Below, in pieces: positions 1 through 8,858 of a DNA stretch of 64,000 bases. Below the pieces are notes generated by a model, which did not search any database, was not told where the DNA came from, and was given only the letters and a program-made list of their open reading frames with translations. A program made the translations under genes and the position numbers. The stretch is from positions 46,308 through 110,307 of the forward strand of contig NZ_DLHR01000006.1 in the NCBI RefSeq assembly GCF_002483315.1, read 5' to 3'. This DNA comes from Flavobacterium sp. UBA7663 (lineage in GTDB: Bacteria; Bacteroidota; Bacteroidia; Flavobacteriales; Flavobacteriaceae). Numbering within the stretch: position 1 is the stretch's first letter; every line of letters begins with the position of its first letter.

Positions 1-21
1 CGAATCTGCGGTTTAATTTTA

Positions 22-1197
22 CTACTCTTTTCTATACTTCTTCGTTTCCTCAAAAACGTGTTCTAAAATTTTAGCATCTTCTTCTGTGAATTCTACATGA
101 CGGCGACTCATTACAATTTTAGCGGTTTCGAAAGCTTTTTTAGTGATGTAAGTTGTAAATCCTGAAGCGCCACCCCATGAGAAACTTGGTACAAAATTTC
201 TTGGAAATCCAGAACCAAAAATATTAGTAGAAACTCCAACAACTGTTCCAGTATTGAACATCGTGTTGATGCCACATTTACTGTGATCGCCCATCATTAA
301 TCCGCAGAATTGCAAACCTGTGCGTGCAAAACCTTCTGTTTCGTAACTCCACAAGCGTACTTCTTCGTAATTGTTTTTTAGATTGGAATTATTCGAATCG
401 GCACCAATGTTACACCATTCACCTAAAACGGAATTTCCTAAAAACCCATCGTGTCCTTTATTAGAATAGCCAAATAAAACCGAATTATTCACTTCGCCAC
501 CAATGCGACAATGTGGTCCAACAGTTGTTGCTCCGTACACTTTTGTTGCTAATTTCACTTGCGCTTCTTCACATAATGCAAATGGTCCACGAATAACAGA
601 ACCTTCCATGATTTCTGCATTTTTTCCGATGTAAATTGGACCGGTTGAAGCGTTTAACGTTACAAATTCTAACTTTGCTCCTTCTTCAATGAAAATGTTT
701 TCAGGTGCGATTACGTTCACGCTTTTTGGAATAGGTTGAGAAAATCTATCTTCAGTAAGTAATTCAAAATCTTCACGAATGGCAGCATCATTTTTAGCAA
801 AAATATCCCAAGTGTTCTCAATTCTTAAAACGTCACCTTCGTATTCTATTAATTCATATTCATCAAAATCGATATCTTCTTGCGTATCATGCGTATGAAA
901 AGCAATGATTTCTTCTCCAAAAAGAATCGCTTCTTTAGGATTCAAATTTTGAACCATATCAATTAAAATCGGATTGGGTAAAAACGAAGCATTAATCATA
1001 ATGTTTTCTTCCATTTCCACCATTGGATATTTCTCCATTAAATATTCCTCGGTAAGCGTTGTGGTAGTATATCCTAAATATTTTTCCCACTTTTCACGAA
1101 TCGTTAAAATCCCGATACGAATATCAGCAACTGGACGAGTAAAAGTAAAAGGAAGTAACGCATTGCGAACGGTTCCGTCAAAAAGTATATAGTTCAT
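22..1197 (-). CDS. GlmU-like sugar nucleotidyltransferase/acetyltransferase
   Basis: A 391-residue protein of the alternative bacterial GlmU-like family common in Bacteroidota. The N-terminal part (about 1-175) is a degenerate nucleotidyltransferase-like region beginning MNYILFDG. The C-terminal part (about 176-330) shows the hexapeptide pattern of a left-handed beta-helix, for example IYIGKNAEIMEGSVIRGP and GPHCRIGGEV, as in UDP-GlcNAc-type acetyltransferases. By family it should act in cytosolic amino-sugar nucleotide supply for the envelope; the exact substrate cannot be read from the sequence. It is the last gene on its strand before the left window edge and is complete. A -7 promoter element lies about 70 bases upstream. 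Confidence 0.8.
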   Translation of the reverse strand: MNYILFDGTVRNALLPFTFTRPVADIRIGILTIREKWEKYLGYTTTTLTEEYLMEKYPMVEMEENIMINASFLPNPILIDMVQNLNPKEAILFGEEIIAFHTHDTQEDIDFDEYELIEYEGDVLRIENTWDIFAKNDAAIREDFELLTEDRFSQPIPKSVNVIAPENIFIEEGAKLEFVTLNASTGPIYIGKNAEIMEGSVIRGPFALCEEAQVKLATKVYGATTVGPHCRIGGEVNNSVLFGYSNKGHDGFLGNSVLGEWCNIGADSNNSNLKNNYEEVRLWSYETEGFARTGLQFCGLMMGDHSKCGINTMFNTGTVVGVSTNIFGSGFPRNFVPSFSWGGASGFTTYITKKAFETAKIVMSRRHVEFTEEDAKILEHVFEETKKYRKE

Positions 1198-1213
1198 ATT
1201 TTATTATTTTGTT

Positions 1214-1232
1214 GAGACAAGTCATTGACTTG
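1214..1232. repeat. inverted repeat in leader of the GlmU-like gene
   Basis: GACAAGTC and GACTTGTC form 8-bp arms around a 3-base loop. The repeat lies between the predicted promoter and the start of the GlmU-like gene, so it would be a hairpin in the mRNA leader. Function unknown. Confidence 0.4.
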
Positions 1233-1264
1233 TCTGTACGATAGTTCTAATTAAATTATAAAAT

Positions 1265-1272
1265 CAAAAATA
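1265..1272 (-). promoter_or_regulatory. -7 promoter element of the GlmU-like gene
   Basis: On the minus strand this reads TATTTTTG, an exact match to the Bacteroidota -7 consensus TAnnTTTG. It would start transcription near 1258 and give a leader of about 60 bases. No convincing -33 TTG was assigned. Confidence 0.45.
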
Positions 1273-1285
1273 CAATTTATTCCAT

Positions 1286-1314
1286 AAAAAAAGCCTCACA
1301 AAATGTGAAGCTTT
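1286..1314 (-). terminator. terminator after rpmE2
   Basis: On the minus strand a hairpin with arms AAAGCTTCACA and TGTGAGGCTTT (one mismatch) is followed by a T run. It sits 26 bases past the rpmE2 stop codon, as expected for an intrinsic terminator. Confidence 0.65.
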
Positions 1315-1339
1315 CTTATTATTTTGAAAAAGCGAAAAA

Positions 1340-1591
1340 TTATTTAGCTTTTTTAGCGTATTTGCTGTTGAATTTATCGATACGACCTGCAGTATCAATA
1401 AGTTTAGATTTACCTGTGTAAAAAGGGTGAGACGTTCTAGAAATCTCCATTTTGAAAACTGGATACTCAACACCTTCGTGAGTAATAGTTTCTTTAGTTT
1501 CTACTGTAGATTTAGTGATAAAAACATCTTCATTTGACATGTCTTTAAATGCAACTAATCTGTAATTTTCTGGGTGAATACCTTTTTTCAT
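1340..1591 (-). CDS. rpmE2: 50S ribosomal protein L31, type B
   Basis: An 83-residue protein starting MKKGIHPENYRLVAFKDMS, with the family's SRTSHPFYTGKSK segment and C-terminal basic tail. It belongs to the large ribosomal subunit. It has no cysteines, so it is the zinc-free type B form rather than the zinc-binding type A form, and it has the longer type B length. It is monocistronic, with its own promoter element at 1700-1707 and a terminator at 1286-1314. Identification is secure. Confidence 0.97.
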   Translation of the reverse strand: MKKGIHPENYRLVAFKDMSNEDVFITKSTVETKETITHEGVEYPVFKMEISRTSHPFYTGKSKLIDTAGRIDKFNSKYAKKAK

Positions 1592-1699
1592 TTTGTAAAT
1601 CTTTTTATTAAGCGATTATAACTTGTTTCGCGGCTCTACATTAAAAGAGGTGTAAACATTTTATAACCTTTTGGTTTATAAACTTTTTATTTCAGAGTG

Positions 1700-1707
1700 C
1701 AAAATTA
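1700..1707 (-). promoter_or_regulatory. -7 promoter element of rpmE2
   Basis: On the minus strand this reads TAATTTTG, an exact TAnnTTTG match, about 110 bases before rpmE2. The leader in between contains a small hairpin (GGTTATAA-like arms near 1664-1682), which could be a site of ribosomal-protein feedback. That role is inference. Confidence 0.45.
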
Positions 1708-1784
1708 CATTTATTTTTTAATCTAACAATCTTTATGTAACTTTTTTTTATTTTTTATCACTCATATAGAACGATTAGAATTCT

Positions 1785-1792
1785 TATATTTG
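1785..1792 (+). promoter_or_regulatory. -7 promoter element of the DUF4199 operon
   Basis: TATATTTG matches TAnnTTTG exactly and lies 25 bases before the start codon at 1818, giving a short leader. No good -33 element was found. Confidence 0.5.
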
Positions 1793-1817
1793 TAAATTAA
1801 TTAAACCAAAACAAACT

Positions 1818-2345
1818 ATGAACGAAATTATTAAAAAGAACGGAATTAAATTTGGAGTAATCAGTGGATTATTTAGCATTTTTTATTTTATGGCTTTGTA
1901 TATTGTTGATTACAAGCTTTTCATCAATATTTGGTTGGGCATTGCAGTTTTATTAGCTTTCCTTGTTATTGGAATTTTTCAGTTATCCGAATTAAGAAAA
2001 AATTTAGGTGGATTTATGACATTTAAAGAAGGATTTACTGGATATTTTATTTCGGCTTTAATTGGAATATTAATTTCTACTGCATTTTCAATACTTTTAT
2101 TTAATTTTATTGACACAGAAACAAGGGATTTAATTCATGAAGAACTTATAACTTTTCAAGTTGAAAATCTTCAAAAATGGAATGTTCCAGCGGGAGAAAT
2201 TAAAAAAGTTGTTGAAGGCATGAAAGAAACACCCCAATTTTCTATTACAGGTCTTCTATATGGTATATTAAAATCATTATTAGGTTCAATAGTTTTTGGA
2301 TTAATTTTAGCCGCTATCTTTAAAAAAGACAAACCTGTATTCTAA
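1818..2345 (+). CDS. DUF4199 family membrane protein
   Basis: A 175-residue protein with four hydrophobic segments (about 13-30, 36-55, 73-95 and 148-167) and a polar region between segments three and four. This is the layout of the DUF4199 family, which is widespread in Bacteroidota and has no known biochemical role. It lies 4 bases upstream of a glycosyltransferase gene on the same strand, a pairing that suggests an inner-membrane role in envelope or lipid-linked sugar metabolism. That link is inference from gene order only. Confidence 0.75.
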   Translation: MNEIIKKNGIKFGVISGLFSIFYFMALYIVDYKLFINIWLGIAVLLAFLVIGIFQLSELRKNLGGFMTFKEGFTGYFISALIGILISTAFSILLFNFIDTETRDLIHEELITFQVENLQKWNVPAGEIKKVVEGMKETPQFSITGLLYGILKSLLGSIVFGLILAAIFKKDKPVF

Positions 2346-2349
2346 ATAA

Positions 2350-3291
2350 ATGAATTTATCTATAGTTATCCCATTATTAAACGAACAAGAATCGTTACCC
2401 GAATTACACAATTGGATTGTGAAAGTGATGCAAACGCATAACTATTCCTACGAAATCCTATTTATTGATGATGGTAGTACTGACGCTTCTTGGAATGTTA
2501 TTTCACAGCTTTCTCATGAAAATCCGAATGTAAAAGGAATCCGTTTTCTTAGAAATTACGGAAAATCGCAAGCATTACACGCTGGTTTTGCCAAAGCACA
2601 AGGTGATGTAGTTATTACCATGGATGCCGATTTACAGGATAGTCCAGATGAAATTCCAGAATTATTCCGTTTAATTACTGAAGATAATTATGATTTGATT
2701 TCAGGTTGGAAGAAAAAACGTTACGACTCAGTTGTGGCGAAAAACATTCCATCTAAATTATTCAATTGGGCAGCTAGAAAAACATCAGGGGTTCATTTGA
2801 ATGATTTTAACTGTGGATTAAAAGCTTACAAAAATATTGTCATCAAAAACATAGAAGTTTCAGGTGAAATGCACCGTTATATTCCAGTTTTAGCAAAAAA
2901 TGCTGGATTTGGAAAAATTGGTGAAAAAGTCGTAATTCATCAAGCCAGAAAATACGGAAGTTCAAAATTTGGAATGAGTCGTTTTATCAATGGATTTTTG
3001 GATTTGATTACGATTTGGTTTCTTTCTACTTTCGGAAAACGACCAATGCACCTTTTCGGATTATTAGGATCTATTATGTTTGTGATTGGATTTTTATTTG
3101 CTTTCTATTTAGGAATCGATAAATTATTCATCAACACTTCAGGAAGATTAATCACCGAAAGACCGCAATTTTATTTGTCGTTAACCGCAATGTTAATTGG
3201 AACACAATTATTCTTAGCTGGATTTCTAGGCGAAATTATCCTAAGAACCAAAAACAACGAAGAACGTTATAAGATTTCAGAAGTATTATAG
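2350..3291 (+). CDS. membrane-anchored family 2 glycosyltransferase
   Basis: A 313-residue GT2 enzyme. The GT-A domain carries DDGSTD near residue 40 and DADLQDSPDE near 93, the metal and nucleotide-sugar binding motifs. Two C-terminal hydrophobic segments (about 228-252 and 272-298) anchor it in the inner membrane. The layout matches DPM1/GtrB/ArnC-type enzymes that transfer a sugar to polyprenyl phosphate; acceptor and sugar are not determinable here. The 4-base gap to the preceding DUF4199 gene supports co-transcription. The phosphosugar mutase follows 83 bases later. Confidence 0.88.
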   Translation: MNLSIVIPLLNEQESLPELHNWIVKVMQTHNYSYEILFIDDGSTDASWNVISQLSHENPNVKGIRFLRNYGKSQALHAGFAKAQGDVVITMDADLQDSPDEIPELFRLITEDNYDLISGWKKKRYDSVVAKNIPSKLFNWAARKTSGVHLNDFNCGLKAYKNIVIKNIEVSGEMHRYIPVLAKNAGFGKIGEKVVIHQARKYGSSKFGMSRFINGFLDLITIWFLSTFGKRPMHLFGLLGSIMFVIGFLFAFYLGIDKLFINTSGRLITERPQFYLSLTAMLIGTQLFLAGFLGEIILRTKNNEERYKISEVL

Positions 3292-3374
3292 TTTTAAACT
3301 ACTATCACAATTTGTGATACCATAAAAACAAATTAAAAAATCATTTTTAGATTTTAAAAATATCAAGATTAAAA

Positions 3375-5102
3375 ATGCATATCGAACAAAGTATTTTAAA
3401 CAAAGTAAACGAGTGGTTAACACCAACATTTGACGAAGCAACTCGAAACGCTATCGAAGAAATGATGACTTCAGCTCCAAAAGAGCTAGAAGAAAGTTTC
3501 TATAAAAATTTAGAGTTTGGAACAGGCGGAATGCGTGGTGTTATGGGTGTTGGAACCAATCGTATCAACAAATATACATTAGGCAAAAACACGCAAGGTT
3601 TATCCGATTATTTACATAAATCGTTTCCAAATGAGCAATTAAAAGTAGCCATTGCTTACGATTGCCGTCATAACAGTGATACATTAGCTAAAGTAGTAGC
3701 TGATGTGTTTTCTGCAAACGGAATTAAAGTGTATTTGTTTTCCGATATGCGTCCAACTCCTGAATTATCATTTGCTGTTCGTTATTTGAATTGTCATGCA
3801 GGAATTGTATTAACTGCTTCTCACAATCCACCAGAATACAATGGTTACAAAGTATATTGGCAAGATGGCGGACAATTGGTTCCACCTCAAGATGCCGAAA
3901 TTATTAAGGTAATCGAAGATTTAAAATACAGCGAAATTAAGTTCGAGGCCAACAACGATTTAATTGAATATATAGATACAGAAGTGGACGAAGCTTTTGC
4001 GAAATCAACGGTTGAAAATGCAAGTTTTAACACACCAACTGAAGCTAAAGCGAATTTAAAAATCGTTTATACTTCGTTGCACGGAACTTCGATAAAAGCG
4101 ATTCCAAATGTGTTGGCAAAAGCAGGTTACACTGATGTAAATATCGTTCCAGAACAAGCGGAACCTAATGGTGATTTCCCAACCGTAGTTTCTCCAAATC
4201 CAGAAGAACCTGAAGCGTTGTCAATGGCAATTGCTTTAGCTGAGAAAATAGGTGCTGATATAGTTGTGGGAACTGATCCAGATTCTGACCGTTTAGGTGT
4301 TGCTGTTCGTGATTTAGATGGAAAAATCAAATTATTGAATGGAAACCAAACAATGGTTATCATGACCGCTTTCTTGTTAGAACAATGGAAACGCGCCGAT
4401 AAATTCAAAGGAAATGAGTTCATTGGTTCAACTATTGTTTCTACTCCAATGATGTTGGAATTAGCAGCAGCTTATGATGTAGAATGTAAAGTTGGTCTAA
4501 CAGGTTTCAAATGGATTGCAAAATTCATTAAAGATTTCCCAAATCAAAAATTTGTTGGTGGCGGTGAAGAAAGTTTTGGTTATATGGTGGGCGATGCAGT
4601 TCGTGATAAAGACGCAGTTGCTGCTATTTTATTAGTGAGTGAAATTGCTGCTCAAGCAAAAGCTTCTGGAAGTTCATTATATCAAGAATTATTGAATTTA
4701 TATATTGATTTCGGATTTTACAAAGAATCTTTAATTTCGATTACCAAAAAAGGAATTGAAGGCGCAAACGAAATCAAACAAATGATGATTGATTTACGCG
4801 AAAATCCGCCAAAGGAAATCAACGGACAGCGTGTAATTTGCATCGAAGATTATCAAGCTTCTAAAGGAAAAGATTTTATGAATAACGAAGAATTTGAAAT
4901 CCATATTCCAAAATCAAACGTATTAATTTACTATTTAGAAGACGGAAGTAAAATCTGCGCTAGACCAAGTGGAACAGAACCTAAAATTAAATTCTATTTC
5001 AGCGTAAATGGAGTTTTAGATAGCATTGAAAACGCTGAATCAGTAGAAAAAGAATTAGATAACAAAATTGCAGGAATTATTTCGGCAATGAAATTAAACT
5101 AA
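3375..5102 (+). CDS. phospho-sugar mutase (phosphoglucomutase/phosphomannomutase)
   Basis: A 575-residue alpha-D-phosphohexomutase. All four hallmark loops are present: TASHNPPEYNGYK with the phosphorylated active-site Ser, DPDSDRLG for the metal, GGEESFGY for sugar recognition, and RPSGTEPKIKFY for phosphate binding. It interconverts 1- and 6-phosphates of glucose or mannose and so feeds nucleotide-sugar synthesis, which fits the neighbouring glycosyltransferase. Its length matches the long PGM2-like branch. The ABC exporter start codon follows the stop codon directly (TAAATG), indicating translational coupling. Confidence 0.93.
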   Translation: MHIEQSILNKVNEWLTPTFDEATRNAIEEMMTSAPKELEESFYKNLEFGTGGMRGVMGVGTNRINKYTLGKNTQGLSDYLHKSFPNEQLKVAIAYDCRHNSDTLAKVVADVFSANGIKVYLFSDMRPTPELSFAVRYLNCHAGIVLTASHNPPEYNGYKVYWQDGGQLVPPQDAEIIKVIEDLKYSEIKFEANNDLIEYIDTEVDEAFAKSTVENASFNTPTEAKANLKIVYTSLHGTSIKAIPNVLAKAGYTDVNIVPEQAEPNGDFPTVVSPNPEEPEALSMAIALAEKIGADIVVGTDPDSDRLGVAVRDLDGKIKLLNGNQTMVIMTAFLLEQWKRADKFKGNEFIGSTIVSTPMMLELAAAYDVECKVGLTGFKWIAKFIKDFPNQKFVGGGEESFGYMVGDAVRDKDAVAAILLVSEIAAQAKASGSSLYQELLNLYIDFGFYKESLISITKKGIEGANEIKQMMIDLRENPPKEINGQRVICIEDYQASKGKDFMNNEEFEIHIPKSNVLIYYLEDGSKICARPSGTEPKIKFYFSVNGVLDSIENAESVEKELDNKIAGIISAMKLN

Positions 5103-6932
5103 ATGGACGAAAATTTAAAGAAAATAATTCCGTTTGCAAAAAAATTCAAAAGCCATATTTTTTGGAATGTGTTTTTTAATGTTTTATACGCCTTATTCAG
5201 CACACTTTCGTTTGTAGCGCTTTTTCCATTAATGGAAGTTTTGTTTAAAATGAATGAAGCTGTTACAGAATTACCCAAATATAATGGAATTTGGGAATTG
5301 GGTTCATACGGAAAACAATATCTACAATTTTACATTACAAAATTATCTGCAGAAAACGGACCACAATATGCACTATTACTTACAGTTGCATTAGTAATTT
5401 CAACCTTTCTATTCAAAAACATTTTTAACTATTTTGCATCGCAACATTTAACAAAAGTAAAAAACGGAGTACTTCGTGATTTACGTGAAAAAATGTATGA
5501 CAAAATCATTTCTTTACCTATTTCTTATTATTCTGAAAAAAGAAAAGGTGATGTTATGGCAAGAATGTTAGGTGATGTTAATGAAGTCCAAAATTCGTTT
5601 TTTATGGTTTTAGAACTTATTGTAAAAGAACCATTAACTATTGTTTTTGCCATTATCGCAATGATGAGAATAAGTATCGAATTAACTCTGTTTGTATTCA
5701 TTTTTATTCCTATTTCAGGATTTATAATTTCAAAAATTGGTAAAAGTTTAAAATCGAAATCACAAAATGCTCAAAAAGAAAATGGCTTTTTAATTTCGAT
5801 TGTAGAAGAAAGTTTAGGTGGATTAAAAGTGGTGAAAAGTTATAATTCAGAAGGCTATTTCAAAACTATATTCAATGATTCAATTGATAGATTACTTCGT
5901 TTGAATAATAGCATCGGGAAGAAAAACAATTTAGCATCTCCAATGAGCGAATTCATGGGAATTGTAACAATTGCAGTACTTTTGTGGTATGGTGGAAACT
6001 TAGTTTTAATAGACAAAACATTAAATGGCGCTTTATTTATTGTTTATCTTGGATTAGCTTACAACATCTTAACTCCTGCAAAAGCAATCTCTAAAGCATC
6101 TTACGCAGTAAAAAATGGTTTAGCGGCTGCCGAACGCGTATTCGAAATTTTAGAAGTTGAAAATACAATTACCAACAAACCAAATGCAATTGTAAAAGAA
6201 TCTTTCAACGAAAAAATCAGTATTGAAAACATCAATTTTAGATATGCTGATGAAAATGTGTTGAAAAACTTCTCTTTGGAAATTCCGAAAGGAAAAACGG
6301 TGGCATTGGTTGGGCAATCAGGTTCTGGAAAAAGTACGATTGCGAATTTATTGACTCGTTTTTACGACGTACAAGAAGGAACCGTAAATATTGATGGCGT
6401 CGATATCAAAGACATGACATTAGAATCGCTTCGTGATTTAATGGGATTAGTTACTCAGGATTCGATTTTATTTAATGATACTATTAAAAACAATATTCGT
6501 TTAGGAAAAGAAGACGCTACAGATGAAGAAATTATTGCAGCTTTAAAAATAGCTAATGCATACGAATTCGTAAAAGATTTACCTAACGGAATTGAAACCA
6601 ATATTGGTGATGCTGGCGGAAAACTTTCTGGCGGACAAAAACAACGTTTATCAATTGCGAGAGCCGTTTTGAAAAATCCACCGATTATGATTTTAGATGA
6701 AGCAACTTCTGCTTTAGATACCGAAAGTGAAAAATTTGTTCAAGTGGCATTAGAAAATATGATGCAAAATAGAACTTCGATAGTGATTGCGCACCGTTTA
6801 TCAACCATTCAAAAAGCAGATAAAATTGTGGTAATGCACAAAGGTGAAATCGTGGAACAAGGAACGCATGACGAATTATTAGCTTTAAACGGAACGTATT
6901 CGAAGTTAGTGATGATGCAGAGTTTCGAGTAA
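5103..6932 (+). CDS. MsbA-like ABC exporter (fused membrane and ATPase domains)
   Basis: A 609-residue half-transporter. Residues about 1-335 form the six-helix exporter membrane domain. The C-terminal ATPase domain has Walker A GQSGSGKST, signature LSGGQKQR, Walker B IMILDEATSALD and the switch His in IAHRLSTI. The family exports lipids, lipid A precursors, drugs or peptides as a homodimer; MsbA-like lipid flipping is plausible but not proven. It is the last gene of the run that begins with DUF4199. Downstream lies about 230 bases of repeat-rich non-coding DNA. Confidence 0.92.
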   Translation: MDENLKKIIPFAKKFKSHIFWNVFFNVLYALFSTLSFVALFPLMEVLFKMNEAVTELPKYNGIWELGSYGKQYLQFYITKLSAENGPQYALLLTVALVISTFLFKNIFNYFASQHLTKVKNGVLRDLREKMYDKIISLPISYYSEKRKGDVMARMLGDVNEVQNSFFMVLELIVKEPLTIVFAIIAMMRISIELTLFVFIFIPISGFIISKIGKSLKSKSQNAQKENGFLISIVEESLGGLKVVKSYNSEGYFKTIFNDSIDRLLRLNNSIGKKNNLASPMSEFMGIVTIAVLLWYGGNLVLIDKTLNGALFIVYLGLAYNILTPAKAISKASYAVKNGLAAAERVFEILEVENTITNKPNAIVKESFNEKISIENINFRYADENVLKNFSLEIPKGKTVALVGQSGSGKSTIANLLTRFYDVQEGTVNIDGVDIKDMTLESLRDLMGLVTQDSILFNDTIKNNIRLGKEDATDEEIIAALKIANAYEFVKDLPNGIETNIGDAGGKLSGGQKQRLSIARAVLKNPPIMILDEATSALDTESEKFVQVALENMMQNRTSIVIAHRLSTIQKADKIVVMHKGEIVEQGTHDELLALNGTYSKLVMMQSFE

Positions 6933-7120
6933 AAGTTAGAAGTTGGGAGATGGAAGTTAGGAGTTTAGAAATGTGAATAAAACTAATTGCAGCTTTAAAC
7001 AGATTTTTAAATTTTAAACATATAAGTCACATAAGTTTTTGAAGTTGAGTATCTTTATGAATTAAGTTCATTTAAGTCTTACACAAACTTGTCATTCCGA
7101 CAGGAATCTCTTTCATTATT

Positions 7121-7156
7121 GAATTTTGAACTTGAATTTTGAATTTTGAACTTGAA
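7121..7156. repeat. 20-bp tandem duplication upstream of the DUF2971 gene
   Basis: The unit GAATTTTGAACTTGAATTTT occurs at 7121-7140 and again, shortened to its first 16 bases, at 7141-7156, directly before the start codon at 7162. The preceding stretch (6935-6985) is rich in purine-biased GTTAGAAGTTGGGAG-like sequence of the kind dispersed between flavobacterial genes. No function is evident. Confidence 0.6.
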
Positions 7157-7161
7157 TAATT

Positions 7162-7863
7162 ATGTACATAAATAGTTCCAATATTACGTTACCCGATGAC
7201 AATGACACCATTGTTTGGAAGTATTTGGACTTGTCTAAATTTTTAGACATGTTGTTGTCGCGTCAGTTATTTATGTCGCGTTCTGATAAGTTTGAAGATC
7301 AGTATGAAGGCACATTTTCGGAACCCACTTTTGAGGAAATCAAGAAAATTGCTGCTAATAATCCAAAGTTTTTAGACAATTATAAATCGCATCGTGAAAA
7401 AGTAGTGATTAGCAGCTGGCACATTAACGAATACGAATCGTTTGCCATGTGGCAGATTTTTACTCAAAATACGGAAGGTTTAGCTATTCAAACTACTATT
7501 GGCAGACTAAAAGAAGCCTTACTTACTGAGAAAAAAACGGAGCAATACATTGGAGCCGTAAATTATATCGATTACAAAAAAGAGTTCATTCCGTTTGATG
7601 ATACGTTTTTCCCGTTCTTGTTTAAACGTAAAAGTTTTCAATACGAAAGAGAAATTCGCATTATTTCTGACGTTACAAACAGCGGAATGAAAATCGACAA
7701 CGGATTAAAAGTAGATGTAAACCTAAACCAACTAATTGAAAAAATCTACATTCACCCAAAAAGTGAAAACTGGTATAAAAATTTGGTAATTGAATTGGTT
7801 TCTAAACTAGGATTTGATTTCGAAATTGAAAAGTCTGATTTAGAAAGTGACATTTTGATTTAG
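7162..7863 (+). CDS. DUF2971 family protein
   Basis: A 233-residue soluble protein. It has the family's layout: an N-terminal WKYLDLSKFLDMLLSRQLFMS segment (helix followed by a substrate-like loop), SRSDKFEDQYEGT, the central SFAMWQIFTQNTEGLAI, and FQYEREIRII near residue 165. DUF2971 proteins are scattered, often in accessory or defence-associated DNA, and have no agreed function. Here the gene stands alone between unrelated core genes, behind repeats, so it may be a small acquired cargo gene. The family assignment is fairly sure; the function is unknown. Confidence 0.75.
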   Translation: MYINSSNITLPDDNDTIVWKYLDLSKFLDMLLSRQLFMSRSDKFEDQYEGTFSEPTFEEIKKIAANNPKFLDNYKSHREKVVISSWHINEYESFAMWQIFTQNTEGLAIQTTIGRLKEALLTEKKTEQYIGAVNYIDYKKEFIPFDDTFFPFLFKRKSFQYEREIRIISDVTNSGMKIDNGLKVDVNLNQLIEKIYIHPKSENWYKNLVIELVSKLGFDFEIEKSDLESDILI

Positions 7864-8105
7864 AGTTGGAACGCTGATGACACTGATGCTTTGCAACGCA
7901 GATTGAACCGGATTCTTTACTACTTAATGATGTCGTCTATACGGGACTTTTTCTCTCTCATCACTTATTGGTTACCAAAATATCGTTCCTACGGAACTTT
8001 ATCTAAACTCAAACTAACTTTGGAATTTAAAAATGCTGTTAGGTATGAAATACTGGTAAAAAAAGATAATCAATTGTAACTAAAATCTCGTAGTGCTGAC
8101 ATATA

Positions 8106-8819
8106 CTAATTTGGAGTATAAACTTCAACTTTCCATTCGTTATCCAAAAGATTTACATAGTGATAATGTACTTTATCATTTTTGTCAAATGCGCCATTTT
8201 TGTTGATGTCTTCGATACATCTAAAGTATAAACGATTTTGAGCTTCGATGATATTCCAATCGATTAATTCTTGAAATTCTTCTGAAAGTTTTGTGAAATT
8301 TTCGCCACTTGCCGTACTCAAATACAATGATTTAATGTCGTTTTGATTGATTTTTCCGTCTTTATTGGTATCAGCATCAACCAAAGTATATGCAATAATT
8401 TGCTTCTTGGTTTTTGAAGCAATTCCGTCTAAAAAAGTAGCAGTTTGAATTTGAATTTTTTTATCTGTTAAAGGTTTTACATTAGTAGAATCAATGTGTT
8501 GAAAATTCAAATTATCAAAATATCCAGTAATTTCAAATCGGTTATAATTTGAAATTGCATAACTTACTTGGTTCGTTTTACTACTTCCGTATGCTCTACT
8601 ATCGGTATCATAAACACGAATATCACCCACTGGATGAATCAAATATTTCGTTCCTTCCATCAAAATAGGCAAATCGGCAACTTTAAAAGACGTAGTATCT
8701 CTTGCGGTATTTTCTACCTTAGATTTTCCATCTTCGTAAATTACTTTTGGTGTTTCCTTCTCTTGCTTGCAACTGATAAGTGCGGTTAGCAAAACTATTG
8801 ATGTGATAATTCGTTTCAT
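8106..8819 (-). CDS. lipoprotein with EF-hand-like repeats
   Basis: The chosen start gives a lipoprotein signal, MKRIITSIVLLTALISC, with the lipobox LISC. The upstream alternative at 8855 would add twelve residues before the signal peptide and is unlikely. The mature part has two calcium-loop-like motifs, DADTNKDGKINQND and EDINKNGAFDKNDK, as in EF-hand or dockerin loops. It is probably an outer-membrane lipoprotein of unknown function. It follows the TonB-dependent receptor by 39 bases on the same strand, so it could be a surface partner of that receptor; this is inferred from order. Confidence 0.75.
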   Translation of the reverse strand: MKRIITSIVLLTALISCKQEKETPKVIYEDGKSKVENTARDTTSFKVADLPILMEGTKYLIHPVGDIRVYDTDSRAYGSSKTNQVSYAISNYNRFEITGYFDNLNFQHIDSTNVKPLTDKKIQIQTATFLDGIASKTKKQIIAYTLVDADTNKDGKINQNDIKSLYLSTASGENFTKLSEEFQELIDWNIIEAQNRLYFRCIEDINKNGAFDKNDKVHYHYVNLLDNEWKVEVYTPN

Positions 8820-8858
8820 GGAAAAGTATTTATAGTCAAATATACTAAAAAACATTGA

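Noticed and set aside
7891..8079. 62-residue plus-strand frame
   Set aside because: It lies in non-coding DNA with repeat-like flanks, lacks a promoter and has no protein-like composition or recognisable motif.
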